DNA of 64,000 nt, from the NCBI GenBank assembly GCA_034509755.1, contig CM067544.1:10705501-10769500 (forward strand). The letters are read 5' to 3'. Source of the DNA: Anisodus tanguticus (Eukaryota > Streptophyta > Magnoliopsida > Solanales > Solanaceae). Numbering within the stretch: the stretch's first letter is position 1; every line of letters starts with the position of its first letter. Of the stretch, positions 1-11,845 are shown piece by piece. Under the pieces are notes generated by a model that was not told where the DNA came from, ran no database searches, and saw only the letters and a program-made list of their open reading frames with translations. The translations under genes and the position numbers were made by a program.

Positions 1-1
1 G

Positions 2-1516
2 ATTTTCAAACCCAAGGTTCACTTTAACCTCTCCGCACAAACCATATCACTCATTCCAAAAAATCCAAAACTAGCCAAACTGGACCCTAATTGGAATGAG
101 GTCATGTGCGAGAAATTTAATGTTTTAACCAAGCAGAACACTTGGGATTTGGTACCTAGACCGGACTGTGTAAATGTTATCCGGTGCATGTGGCTATTTC
201 ATCACAAATATAGAGACAGTGGTGACTTGGAGTGGTATAAGGCAAGCTTGGTTGCTAATGGCACTAATCCACATGAGGGTATTGATTGTGGTGAAATATT
301 CAGTCCGGTTGTTAAATCGACTACTATTCGGATTGTTCTCAGTATTACTATGGGCACGCATTGGCCGATTCATCAGCTTGATGTCAAGAATGCATTTCTT
401 CATGGGGATTTGAAAGAAACTGTGTATATGCATCATCCCACTGGTTTTGTTCATCCGGCAGTTCCGCAGTTTGTATGTCTTTAGGAAGTCATTGTATGGC
501 TTGAAACAGGCACCCCGCGCTTGGTATGATCGCTTTTCAGGTATCTTATGTAGATCAGATTTACATGTAGCAAGTGTGATAACTCTCTCTTCACTTTCCA
601 TCGAGGTAGCAGCACTGCTTATTTGCTATTATATGTGGATGACATTGTTTTTACTTCCTCCTATGATGGTTTGAAGAATGAAATCATTGATCTACTCAAA
701 ACTGAATTTGTTATGACTGACTTGGTCAAGCTGAGTTATTTCTTGGATATATCCGTGACCAGATCTGCAGCTACTATATTTTTATGTCATCGCAAATATG
801 CGGAGGAGATAGTGTATAAGGCTAAGATGACAAATTGTAAAATTATGCCTACTCCGGTTGACTTGAAATCCAAGCTTAGTGCCAATGAGGGTGCGTTAGT
901 TTCTGATCCCACTCTCTATCGAAGTCTTGCAGGTGCCCTTTAGTATCTTACATTCACTAGGCCCGATATTGCATATGCCGTTCAGCAGGTGTGTCTGTTT
1001 ATGCACGACCCTCGAGAGTCCCATTTTGCGGCCCTCAAACGTATTATCAGATACGTTAAGGGCACACTGGACTTTGGACCGCATCTCTACCCCAACCAAG
1101 TTACTCTCCTACATGGATGCAGATTGGGCAGGATGCCGGACACACGTCGCTCCACCTCAGACTATTGTGTCTTTCTTGGGGATAATCTTATTTCATGGTC
1201 CGCCAAGCGGCAGGCCACGCTATCCCGTTCGAGTGCTGAAGCAGAGTATCGCGGAGTTGCTAATGTCGTTGCTGAGATCTGTTGGCTCCGAAATCTTCTT
1301 TTGGAGCTCCAGTGTCCACTGCGAAAGGCGTCTATAGTCTACTGTGACAACATATCTGCCATCTATATGTCTCACAATCCGGTCCAACATCAGCGGACCA
1401 AGCATATCGAGATGGATATTCATTTTGTGCGTGAGAAGGTTGCCCTTGGTCAGGTCAAAATATTACACGTGCCTTCTTCCTATCAGTATGCAGATATATT
1501 CATAGTATATTTGTAA
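2..1516 (+). pseudogene. Copia pol remnant: reverse transcriptase and RNase H
   Basis: The conceptual protein runs from the integrase-RT linker through the RT fingers (LDVKNAFLHGDL near 380-412) and the catalytic YVDD motif (about 629-640) to RNase H (SWSAKRQATLSRSSAEAEY near 1195-1250, then a KHIEMDIHFVRE stretch near 1400-1435). Family members encode RT and RNase H as part of one gag-pol polyprotein acting in the cytoplasmic particle. This copy is broken by a small deletion with frameshift around 478-484, further frame changes near 550-620, an in-frame TAG at 941-943 where relatives have CAG, and a shift around 1100-1130. It ends before the normal C terminus at ADIF. It cannot encode an active enzyme. 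Confidence 0.85.
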
Positions 1517-1531
1517 TTTTGATAGATGTAT

Positions 1532-1615
1532 ATTTAAGGTAACTTAGGATTCTTATTGTATTAGGAATCAATCATTTAAGGTAAGTTAGGATTCTTATTG
1601 TATTAGGAATCAACA
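1532..1615 (+). repeat. 42-bp tandem duplication inside the LTR remnant
   Basis: Two adjacent 42-bp copies (1532-1573 and 1574-1615) begin ATTTAAGGTAA/ATTTAAGGTAAG and differ at only a few positions. They lie in the U3/R part of the 3' LTR upstream of the TATATATATT stretch. The duplication is local to this copy: the related LTRs at 25968 and 60695 carry a single version. Confidence 0.85.
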
Positions 1616-1679
1616 TCTGTACAACTATATATATTGTGATTAATGAAAGGAATCCTAAGGAAATTATTCCAATCTTTCA

Positions 1680-2651
1680 TAGGAAGATATCATTATGCAC
1701 ATATTTTAAACTTTTTTTATGTGTTTCAATCCTACCATTAATAGATATTTAACCACAATACAGAGAATAAAACCATAAAATAGTAATAAAGAACAAACCA
1801 AAACAAATCTCAAGCTTTAAAACTAACAAATACACGTGTCATTTATATATTTAAACGTGCATTGACAATTACTTGAGCAAATATTAATGGCCCGCATATT
1901 TTTTACAATATCAAATCATCTAAAAGAATAATTAATAACTATCTATAATATGTGAAACAAATTATTTAAAGATAAGACGGATGGCCTATCAAAAAATAAT
2001 GCTGATGCGGTAATTAAATCTTCTTTACGATTATAATGTATGAAATAGATGTGTCAAATGAATGGGTTATACTAAATTTGAATGATTAAAATTGACTAGG
2101 TTAATAAATGAGCGATTTATTAACTAGTCACAAAGATTATTTTGCTAAGATGGATTGCGTTAAGATTAGTTAAATAATGGTTCATAGTCCAACCTGCTTA
2201 ACCCTTATCAAATTTAAATTTTAATATGTTTTCTCAATATTGTTTTATTTTCAAAAATGACTATCAAATTTTTTTTCTTTACCACGGCTATATATGACAT
2301 ATCTAACAAAAAAATTAAACTGAAATATTTTGATAAGATTTTTCGCGGGTTCATCTGAATTTCATATCTAAACTAAATCAGCACAATCTTTAAATATATT
2401 AAATTAACCAAATCAAAATGAATTGAATTAATAAATACCTTGATTAATCATATGTGGCTGCCAAACGAGTTGGACGGATTATTTTTTAATGAACTAATTT
2501 TATCACACGGGATATGGTATAGAGTATTACTATACTATAAATAAAATCCATATATATCGGATTGCCTTCATTCTAGAACTTCACTTGCTTTAAGTTTAAT
2601 TTGGCCCGGGGTGGAGGGGTAGAGGAGAGAGAAGCGTAAATCTGGAAATAC
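1680..2651. other. AT-rich intergenic DNA, nothing recognised
   Basis: AT-rich sequence with no sustained open frame, no terminal inverted repeat pair and no similarity that I recognise to other parts of the window. Confidence 0.6.
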
Positions 2652-2901
2652 AAATGAAAGAACAAATTTCCCGCAAGCACGAAGAAACTCTGCATGTTGG
2701 GGAATTTGACCTTGTCTCATTGATCAGTTGTACGCTCCCAGAAAAACTGGCCACCGGAGCACATCCCGCGATTTACCTGATAATAGTGTTGAAGGACCGG
2801 TGCTATTACCTCCAGGACGTCTGGGTAATACCAGTGAAGTAGCCAGGCGCAAGCCTGAAAATCTGAATTATCAAAAAAAAAAAAAAATGAAAGAACAAAT
2901 T
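2652..2901 (+). mobile_element. Poly(A) retroposon with 17-bp target duplication
   Basis: The 17-mer AAATGAAAGAACAAATT occurs at 2652-2668 and again at 2885-2901. Between them lies about 216 bp ending in a run of 15 A (2873-2887). This is the hallmark of LINE-mediated retroposition. I see no good tRNA-type A and B boxes, so it is not an obvious tRNA-headed SINE. One frame from about 2722 to 2872 reads as plausible protein (it includes LPPGRLGNTSEVARRKPE) but a TGA lies upstream. It could be a 5'-truncated processed copy of an mRNA or an unfamiliar SINE. The body is less AT-rich than its surroundings. I do not recognise the source. Confidence 0.8.
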
Positions 2902-4178
2902 AGAATATGCATGTGGGATCACTGTTTAAGCCAATGTGCTAAGGGGGTTATGTGGCAGTCAATGGTACATAATATAATCATTTTGTCTGATTTATAGACT
3001 AGGTGATGACAGAAGGCTAGTTAATAGGGGAAGAATGGTTGTATTTGGCTTTCCTGATTGGGTAAATAAGACAAAGAATGAGGTAAAATATTGGTGTGAA
3101 GTAAAAAAGTCACAAAAATTAACCAGTCATGTAGAAGAAACAACCAAATAGTGAAACGTAGGGTTGTAGCTTTTGGGGTTCGGGATCGTACCACCTCGAA
3201 AACAGTAGAAAATTAGTAGGGGTAGCTCTCTATATTTTGGAGTAATTAAGTCACTGTTGTTATCCAATTAGGTGGTAATCCTTTTTTTAACTATGGCTAA
3301 TTACTAGCCAAGCCGCCCCAAAAGTTTTACTAACTCACTTTTAAGCTTAGCTAATTTGATTCGTGGCTCGAGATGAACAAAAACAGTAAAAATTCATCAA
3401 CGTTAATCTGATTGGGTCATTTAATGATAACAGGTCATGAAATACCCAATATCTGACCTAAGCTATTACATCATTCACCTTTTGTTTGGAAAAAATGGAG
3501 CTCGAATCAAAACATTTACGTAATTCTTTTACATTTTTAAAATTATGTAAAATAAAAACTAGGATTGCATAATTGAGTCCAGCTTGTTCTTATAATTTTT
3601 TTAATATTATCTTTAAAAGTCAAAGGATTAAATCGAGCTTGTTATACTATAATTTTTTTAATATTATCTTTAAAGATCAAAGAATTAAATTCAGTTTGTT
3701 ACATTATAATTTTTTAGTTTTATCTTAAAAAATAATGCACTCACCCTTGAAATTCTAAATTCGGGTACAGTGAATTAGAAGTGTTCAAGTCGTTCACATC
3801 ACTGTCTTTAAAAAGAAGGACAGAAGTCACTGTCCACAAGGCCAAACCTTTTCGGACCCTCTAATTAGTTTAGTTTTTGGACGGCAACAAAATAAAAAGA
3901 GGATCATTGCAACTCGAGATGGATTGGATTGGACTCGTTACAAAGGAGTTATAATACGTGGACTGATTAACCACCACCTGAATAACTACTTGTCTCTGTC
4001 ACAAAATGAAATGCAGCTTATATTTGACGGCTCAATAAAATTCAGTATTTCTTATTTGAATAAAAATTGAATTTTTAACACGTATTAAAATTAAAAAATG
4101 TTAATTTTAAAAGTATAATGTACTCTACGTCAAAAAATTTAGAATTAAATTAAAATTTTAACTTCGCTTCTAATAGTA
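2902..4178. other. AT-rich intergenic DNA, nothing recognised
   Basis: No convincing gene or mobile element. A short near-duplicate of the type TTATAATTTTTTTAATATTATCTTTAA recurs around 3590-3720, which looks like local slippage. Confidence 0.55.
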
Positions 4179-4407
4179 TTACTCCTATTCCCTCGGGATA
4201 AAAAGGAGTGTCCAATTAATCGTTTGCACGCCCCTTTAGAAAATATTAACTTCTAATAAAAATAAGTAATTTGACTAAAATATCTCTAATTAAATAGTTA
4301 TTGAGATGTGATCACTTAACGTTTAATAAGAGTAAACCTGAAAAAGCTAAATTAATTTTTTGTTGATTTGGTAAGTGAATATTTTTTGGTTAAAAAAATA
4401 AAGGCTA

Positions 4408-4598
4408 TGTTATAGATATTATCAGTGGATGTCTATTTTTAGGAGAAAAATTTTATGGCTAATAATTTTTGGACCAAGTCAATTTTTTCCTATAAATAGA
4501 GATGTTCTCTTCGTTATATTTCATCCCTCAAAAGAAATAAGAGTTTTCTTATCTCTTTCTCTATAAATATTCTTGATTTAATTTATTATTTTATAGCA
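4408..4598 (+). repeat. 5' LTR of the 4.1-kb Copia
   Basis: Starts TGTTATAGATATTATC and ends TTATAGCA. It contains a CTATAAATAGAG TATA-type promoter near 4490-4502. It aligns end to end with the 3' LTR at 8299-8488. Confidence 0.9.
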
Positions 4599-5399
4599 AG
4601 TTATCGGCATGAGACTCTAGCCAATTCAGAAATTGGACAATACCGTAAAGCCACTGAATGTTTGTCGTTTGCTTTCTAGTCGTTCCAAATATATGATTTG
4701 TTTAATTAATTACTTATCATGGCTTTAATCTAAATGATATATATCAAAAGATTCAAAACTGGAAAAGGATATCACCAACCACTTATTGAAGGTGGTAACC
4801 ATTACGTTACTATTAATAATAGATAATAGTGGTACTGAGAATAATAGTATTTGATACCTTTGAAATTTTTTGTTAAGCTACATAGGATCCATGTATATAT
4901 GAATATTACCATTCTTTTTTCGTTTGAAATTTTTGTTGCTAAAATTTGCATATTTATTTCCTGATTCCTTGAAAATTAATTTTCTGGTTATTTGGATTGT
5001 CTTCGGCTTTATTTTGGTTGAAATCAGACGTGATTATATTTTACATGCTCATTGTAATTAAATTTGTTAACCACCTAAAGTGGTAAGGTTTGTGATTATA
5101 ATTGAAAATATGTTAACAGAAAAAAATTCTCTATATTTATGTCTCGATTTGCTTTTGAAGTAGCAATATATTAAAAGAGGTTCTAAGTTATCATGATTTG
5201 ATATGGTTAAGATACATTTAAATGATTATACTCCATTCCTGAAGGATGAAAACTTTTGATGTTATAATTGCAAATTCATTCCATGAAGTAATGTGACGAT
5301 ATTTAGTAAAGACTATAAATATAAACGTGCATTTGGTTGAGAAAATATCACGACTTATCTCCAGAAGAGTAAAATAATTGAGAAGAAATATTATGAATA

Positions 5400-5690
5400 T
5401 TCTCTGATTTACTGCGGAAGTAGTAAACTCAAAAATCTGCTCTTGAAGTAGTAAACTCAGAAATCTGCTCTCGAAGTGGCAAATTTTAAAATCTACTCTT
5501 TAAATATTTTTAAATTTACTCTAGAAGTAGTAAAACTCTGAGATTTACTCGTGAAGTAGTAGTTTACTCTCGAAGTGGCAAAATTTTAAACTTTACTCTT
5601 GAATGTTGTAAATCTTTTAACTTTACTCTCGAAAAAGTTGAACTTTGAAATTTACTCCTGAAATAGTAAGACATTAAAAAAATTATCTAA
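5400..5690 (+). repeat. Degenerate ~30-bp tandem repeats in Copia interior
   Basis: About nine imperfect units of the form TTTACTCTCGAAGTAGTAAA/CTC follow one another. They lie upstream of the GAG-pre-integrase relic and contain many stops in each frame. I know no function for them; they may be an expanded minisatellite. Confidence 0.65.
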
Positions 5691-5895
5691 GAAATATTTG
5701 ATAGTACAAAATTAATGATCTACATCTCCAAAAGAGCCTAATCGTTGGTCTACAAGAATCATGACACCAGTAATGTACAAATAATATTTGATTATATGAA
5801 AAATAAATTGAAAGCTCCCGAAGAGTTCATTTACTATTATGTCAGTCATTCTAGATTGTAATATATGAAGTTGTTATGATCGAAACACAAGTTAT

Positions 5896-6166
5896 AGTAA
5901 ACTCGAAGTTTACTAATGTAAATGACTATCTTATTGAAGTTATAAATGACTGGAGGATTATATATCTACAAAATCATAGTGGGTAAGAAATATATTTTTG
6001 AATGGTTACCCTCTTTATTCTCCAAATTGTACTACACAAATATAAGCATGATGAAATCACATGCTACAATAAACCAGAAGTTTATTGATATAAAATCTCA
6101 TGCAATAGTAAACCAGACGTTTACTAAAATAAATAGCACTCGTCGGGGTAAACTTAAAGTTTACTA
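5896..6166 (+). repeat. Recurrent AGTAAAC...GTTTACT dyads
   Basis: Four short inverted repeats recur: GTAAACT-CGA-AGTTTAC (near 5899), AATAAAC-CAGAA-GTTTATT (near 6069), AGTAAAC-CAGAC-GTTTACT (near 6108) and GTAAACTT-A-AAGTTTAC (near 6149). Part of this is duplicated coding text, because the frame reads KSHATINQKF and then KSHAIVNQTF. Confidence 0.7.
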
Positions 6167-8075
6167 GTACAAATAATTTTATCAATTGGCGTGACAATTT
6201 TAGTCGTCCTGATTTAAATATGATGTGCTAAGTTTGTTTTCGGAAATGTATGTTAGTTTTTTGAACATAAAAGGAGAGAGAATAAACAGTTAAGAAATAT
6301 ATTTTGAATTATCATCAGTATGATCCTAGTTCAAACGATAATTCAAGTCAAATGCTAGAAGCATTTGCTGATCTAACTCTTTCATATTCCAACTGGAAGA
6401 TGCTCCTAAATGTCACTGAAGGACAGAGTTTACAACATGCGTGAAGAATGGTAGACAAATCAGTTCCAAAGGCAATACTTATTAAAAAAATGAGAGGAGC
6501 AAATGATCAAAATTGTCATAATAAGGAGGCAATGTACTCTTGAATAGCCTACGAAATAACACTTCATAAAACCTCATACGAGGTTCAGGTACCGAAAAAA
6601 TAATGAAGTGATAAGATCTCAGTAAGTTATGTCTAATTGCAAACCGATATAAAATGATATCTCATCGATGATATCTTTGATACAATATAGTGCGCAATAT
6701 TGTATAATATTATGAGAATCTGAATTCTACGTCTCTTAAAGCATGTTGATGTAGAACTAATTACCAAGTAGATGCATCTTGGTAAGGATAAATTTATGGA
6801 ACTCTGCAGTCCTGACATCAGAAGATGTCATGTAAATTAAATACTAAATGAAAATTATCTCAGTCTATATTGGCTTCCGTGACAAAATTTATATGAATTT
6901 TTTTGAAGAATTCAAAATGCCTGAAACATGTACAAGTTATTGAAAAACTTGTTTGTAATCCTTAAACGGATTAAATGAACTAAGGTTGATGTAATGAAAT
7001 CACCTTAATAAATATTTATTGATGAGGGGTACAAAGATGACTATGTTTACCCATATCCCTTTATGATAGTCAAAATCTTTCATAATGTTGTGCAAGTTGC
7101 TGACTTGAATATTATTGGAGCTTTTGAAGAGTTTTGAAAAAGCTATAGACTACCTGCTAAAAGAAGTTGAAATGAGAAAATTAGATTGGTCATGAAGTAC
7201 CATATATTTGTCCAATTGATGCATTTATTTATTTTGCTATAACTATGAGGATGATATAATTTCTTTCGTACATGGAGATACTGAAATAAGATCAATTGCA
7301 TATTGTCGATTTGATGAGATAATTTTTTCAAAATTAGGGGGAGAGAATAATGAAATAAAAAAAGAAATTTTGTGTAATAATCCATCATTGTCTCATCTTG
7401 ATCCACATAATTCTATTTGTGAGCAAGAGGTCCAAAATATTATTCACTTGTAGAAAATAGCAAATTAAATGCCAGACGCATTTACAGATTTGAAATGGAT
7501 TACCAAATCACATATCCCTACAGAGAATGTCCCAATTCGGATTGATGTCCATGAGACCATTTACTAGTGTCATAGCAAATGAGTCCAAAACACCCCTGAA
7601 GCGTGATAAACCATTGAGTTCTAAGGATCAGAATCCTAAAAATAGAAAAATAAATGGTCAAGATGATACTAAGAAAGAATCTCATAAAGAAATGCAAGAT
7701 TTGATCAATCCTGATATTTTTGAAGAAATCAAAGAGACGCAAACTCAAGTAAATGAAGAAATATCAATAAATTCAATTGATTTTAAGACTAATTTGAATC
7801 ACTTGAAAATATGTGTGGTTTGAAATGTGACAAAATACCACAACCTTATATGAAGATAATGCATCATGCTCAAATGAAGGGAGGATTTATAAAAGGAGAC
7901 ATGACAAAACACATTTCACCAAATCTTCACGCACGAGCTGCAAAAGAATGGTGATATCAACGTGCACCATATTTGTTCAAGTGATAATATGACTGATTTG
8001 TTCATTAAGTATCTACCAACTGCAACTTTCGGGAAGATGGTGCACAAGATTGGAATGCGAAAACTCAAGCATTTG
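5946..8075 (+). pseudogene. Scrambled Copia pol relic
   Basis: In order along the DNA: a GAG-pre-integrase-like stretch (about 5985-6225), an integrase-RT linker copy (about 6480-6600), RT fragments including the EGYKDD and ADLNIIG region (about 7023-7115), then a second, more complete linker starting at LGGENNEI (about 7335) and reaching about 7800, and finally the RNase H tail (7850-8075, ending near the KMVHKIGMRKLKHL residues). In intact relatives the linker occurs once and precedes RT. Stops and frameshifts are frequent. The order suggests recombination between two related elements or a nested insertion that later decayed. Confidence 0.65.
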
Positions 8076-8298
8076 GACTGAAGTTCTCATCATAAGTTAA
8101 TACATGTTGTACTCTTTTTTTCGTCTAAGATTTTGTCCCACTGAATTTTTCTTGTAAGGTTTTTAATGAGGCAATCAAAATGTGTATGATTAGAAATGTG
8201 TATTTTTTTTCTTTTACTAGAATTTTTCTCATTGAATTTTTTTCTAGTAAGGTTTTAATGAGTCATATTATCTATAAAAATAGACATCCAAGGGGGAG

Positions 8299-8488
8299 CG
8301 TTATAGATATTATCATATATTATGGATGTCTATCTTTAGAAGAAATATTAGAGTTAATAACTTTGGACCAAGTCAATTTTCTTCTATAAATAGAAATATT
8401 CTCTTTATTGTATTTTTCCCTCAAAATAAATAAGAGTTTTCTTCTCTCTTTCTCTACAATTTTTTTTTAATTTATTATTTTTATAACA
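8299..8488 (+). repeat. 3' LTR of the 4.1-kb Copia
   Basis: Begins CGTTATAGATATTATC directly after the purine tract and ends TTATAACA, followed by the GGCTA target duplication. It differs from the 5' LTR by scattered substitutions and short indels. Confidence 0.9.
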
Positions 8489-8810
8489 GGCTACTCTTTT
8501 TAATCCGGATGAAAAATTATTTATTTTTTTGTTTAGTCGAGTGAGAAGCCATGAGATTAGGAAAGAGCGTTCAGCCACGACGCCAAACGAAGGAAAAGTG
8601 GAAAGAAGCAGAGAGCTTCAGAGGGCAAGGAATGGCACATGGGAGCAACCTACGACTTTTTACACGCGTCACTTCACTAATTGTTGAGAGGGACCACAAC
8701 GTCCTTTATCTATCCACGTGTTGTCTTTCTAGTACATTTCAGTCTACCAAACCAGGCACCCCCACACTAATTCATTTAATTAATTAAATGGAGTAGATAT
8801 TTTACGGTTT

Positions 8811-9153
8811 TGGCCTCAGTCCCATAATAAGTGTCACCTTAATCAAAACACGCATATTAAGAAAAAATAATGCAATATAAAATTTATCAAATTACTCCTA
8901 TATAATAAAAAATAAATTACTTTTCTTTCTTATTATAGCATGAACAAGTAGTAAACCTTTTGACATTAGGAATCTAACAATATCAAGTTACTATGTGGCT
9001 TTTCTAATCATCATTTGGATGTTATCTTAACTTTTAAATTTTTATCTAAGGGTAATTGAAAAAAAATAGTCAATTTATGTCTTGATTTTCTAATACACTT
9101 ATTATGCAATAATTTTTTTATATAAGGTGACACTTATTATGGGAAGGAGGGAG
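8811..9153. mobile_element. Stowaway-like MITE
   Basis: Inverted ends CTCAGTCCCATAATAAGTGT at the left and GACACTTATTATGGGAAGGA (then GGGAG) at the right, followed by TA. The internal order matches the better preserved copy at 43746-44071, for example the ATAATGCAATA and ATTATAGCATGAA stretches. No coding capacity. Confidence 0.85.
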
Positions 9154-9204
9154 TATACAACCACACTCTATATGTGAGAAGTGTTGAAGTTTTGTACACT
9201 AATA

Positions 9205-9440
9205 CTCCCTTGGTCCCAAATCCCAATTTATGTGAATAGGTTTGTAGTACAAGAATTAAAATACTTAATTTTAATTATAAATTTAAATATATTTTGAAAG
9301 AAAAATTATATATTTAAAAAATTACATTAAAATACTATTAATGATTCAAAATATTTTTAAAAGGATTTGTAAAAATTATAGTAGTAAAAAATGATTGATT
9401 ATCTCAAATAGTAACACTTTCACATAAAATAAGATGGGGG
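9205..9440. mobile_element. MITE, degenerate Stowaway type
   Basis: Left end CTCCCTTGGTCCCAAATCCC after TA, with CAATTTATGTGA just inside. The right end is a decayed inverse, TTTCACATAAAATAAGATGG. AT-rich, non-coding. Confidence 0.6.
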
Positions 9441-9919
9441 ATATTTAGTGACAATATCTTTAGGCTTCTCTTCATGTAAAATGATAAGGTGACAAATTAA
9501 AGAAACATACGCAAAAAGTAAGTGTTTCCTGTAATAGACATACGTTGGGTCCTTCTAATACAACTAAAATAAAATATGTGAGGAGATGTTAAACGTGAAT
9601 GGATGAATTCAGATAATGTACGTTTTTCAGCTACTGCTTGCATTTTTATTAACTAGTCAGTCCGGATTCAGTTCATCATTATACATTTATAGGTTATCAC
9701 ATTGGCAATTGTACTAAGGGGAGCCTCAAGTTTTCCTTTTTTAAAAAAGAACGTGTTATCGCCAACAACACGTGGTCAACCCCCTATGGTCATTCTTATT
9801 GTACAACTTTATACTCAATGAACCATGTTAACTGATAGGTGTTTCACTTTCACCTAGAGTTCAGATGTACCAAGATCTTGCAATAAAGAGATCTCTGTAA
9901 GATTTTATTGGATTCAAAA
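9441..9919. other. Intergenic DNA, nothing recognised
   Basis: No ORF or repeat that I can support. Confidence 0.5.
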
Positions 9920-11440
9920 TACATAACTAACATACATTGAAAGTTTAAAATTTTGTTTTTATTTATCCTAACAATTTTTCTGGTATGGTTATACAACAAT
10001 CAAACATGTAACATAAAGCATAATATTTACATGTTATAGTATCTGAAATATTTATCTACTATAAGGTTGACACGCGGTTGCCCTTTCGACTGCAAGCTAC
10101 AAGCTTCAATGTACTTCTCTTTCGGAAAGCTAGGAAATTCGGCAGAGGTTCGAGAGAATTTTGATTCTAAGTCTCTAAGGCTTAGAATGATAATCTGAAA
10201 TTGGTGTATGAATAATGAAAATAATGCCACTATTTATAAGTGAAATTTAGGTCAAACCGGATTAGGGTTTGACCGTGGTCATGGCCCAAAAATTGAGGCA
10301 GAGGCACTGCGGCCCTAGGGTATGGGCGCCGCGGCGCTCGACGTGTTCCTGCACTGTCTCGATTTATTTTCTGTGCATTCTTAATTAAATTCAAAATCCA
10401 ATTTTGACTTAATTAGAATAATCATTATTCATTTAAATATCTCGATTCTAAATCGAACATTTAATTACTCTCTCAATATCCTTAGATCGAAAGGACAATC
10501 GACATAGTGTGACCCTACATGCCTTCTCATATCGACATTAATCAAATTAAGGTCTACGCGGAACTCCTACACGGCGCCGCAAGACGAACTCAAAATGTGA
10601 AGTACGTTTACGCGAATCCAGTAAACTTAACCTTTATGTGGTAAGATAAAATCCTTTCATTCACGACACACCCGATCAAGCTTAGGATTTGTCAAGTGTC
10701 TATCCAAACGGCTTAATCATTGTATCTCATCTATATTAGTTGACAACCAGACCATATTCTAAATACGTCTATTGCGTTGGCCAACGACTTAGTCAACCTA
10801 ATATCACTGAGAATCTGAGTGTTCTCTCGAATATACATTCGAGGAATGAATCCTAATCTTGGCTCAACTATCACCTCTAATCCACATCGTAATGTACCCA
10901 ATATAAGTCGTATCTCAACCTATAAGGCATTTGAGCTTAGGACAGGATCAAAGTACATTACTTTGTAGACAAGACGCGTATTGACCTCAAGTCTAAGAAC
11001 TTCTATCTCCCGCACGCTGATCCTACTTTAGAAAAGTATAACAAACAATATATCAGCAGGGTATACCAGTACTTCCAAAGTATCCATGTGTCCATCACGA
11101 GTAGCCATTACTCGTAGCATGTGAGACATACTACATCCTCTAAGGATGTGATACAGACCACATGTCGACTTATCACATAACATCGATATCCCATTCTCGA
11201 TGATCATTAGTCGAGGCTATTTTAAGAGTTACATTATATTAATATCTCACACTATTAATAACAGCGTAACCTCCAGTGATGCATATTATAGAATATTACA
11301 AACAATCAATTAATAATTCAATAATTGCAAATGCCAAAATATTAATCTCCATTAATAATAATACGAATGTGTATAAAGTACATTTGTCCTAATACAGATT
11401 GTTTCTAGGACATAAATATACTTTTAATCTCGAGATATGG
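9920..11440 (-). mobile_element. Solo LTR (family shared with 44111-45640), minus orientation
   Basis: About 1.5 kb is nearly collinear with 44111-45640, with no internal region beside either copy. Orientation is inferred from a promoter-like block on the minus strand: TATAAATAGTGG (revcomp of about 10227-10238) lies downstream of a GC-rich module (10305-10345). Both copies end on the plus strand with CTAATACAGATTGT..CTAGGACATA. I could not find matching 5-bp target duplications, so both ends are approximate to within tens of bases. The 67-aa open frame inside is a by-product. Confidence 0.7.
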
Positions 11441-11461
11441 ATATAGCGGATAAAGTACATT

Positions 11462-11806
11462 TGTCCTAACATTTGGTTGGTAAGTTTCGCTTTTTCGAAG
11501 CTACTGAATCTGATGTTTTGTTATGTCACATGTATATACAGACTTATGGGTAGGTCGGGGCTTTGTCCCGACCATATGACAAAATGTTATGTTCTTAGAG
11601 GCTTGTAGACTTGTGTGATACATCTAGTATGTCTTGTATGGCCTTGTTGTTGGTCTATAAACTCGTACTGCAACCTTGTTATATATATATAAGGTTTCTT
11701 ATCCGTTCACGTTATCATGTTCATATGGTCTTTCCGTCATCATGTTGTGGGCTTGCCGACCCAATAAATGTTATTATTTATTCTTACTTATTGTTGTATA
11801 TTATGG

Positions 11807-11845
<39 letters not shown>

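Larger units (their letters stand above)
1..1679 (+). mobile_element. Ty1/Copia (Ale/RE1-type) 3' fragment
   Basis: This is the 3' portion of a short-LTR Copia element, cut by the window edge. It holds reverse transcriptase and RNase H, then a shortened 3' LTR ending near 1679 in a TTTCA terminus like that of the LTR at 60695-60907. The coding text is closely related to the complete element at 25968-30471: the sequence from position 1 aligns with that from about 28721. The junction between RNase H and LTR is deleted, since the usual end of pol and the polypurine tract are missing after about 1500. The target duplication cannot be checked because the 5' end lies outside the window. Confidence 0.85.
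4403..8493 (+). mobile_element. Complete Ty1/Copia element, TSD GGCTA
   Basis: Target duplications GGCTA (4403-4407 and 8489-8493) flank LTRs of 191 and 190 bp. The 5' LTR is followed by a TTATCGGCATGAGACTC stretch in the primer-binding position, and the 3' LTR is preceded by the purine tract AGGGGGAG (8291-8298). The first bases of the 3' LTR are CG rather than TG. The interior is heavily decayed and the order of pol domains is not collinear, so the element is chimaeric or rearranged. Confidence 0.9.
4179..8511. mobile_element. Stowaway-like MITE split by a Copia insertion
   Basis: The left end carries CCCTCGGGATAAAAAGGAGTG (about 4190-4210). The mirror image resumes after the Copia element as GGCTACTCTTTTTAATCCGG (8489-8508). 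Removing the Copia and one copy of GGCTA leaves a roughly 250-bp element with matching terminal inverted repeats. The insertion point is inside the 3' terminal repeat itself. It has no coding capacity, as expected for a MITE mobilised in trans by a Mariner-type transposase. Confidence 0.7.

Noticed and set aside
8551..8787. 78-aa open frame on the plus strand
   Set aside because: No recognisable domain, no promoter or splice support. A CACGTG near 8716 alone is not evidence of a gene.
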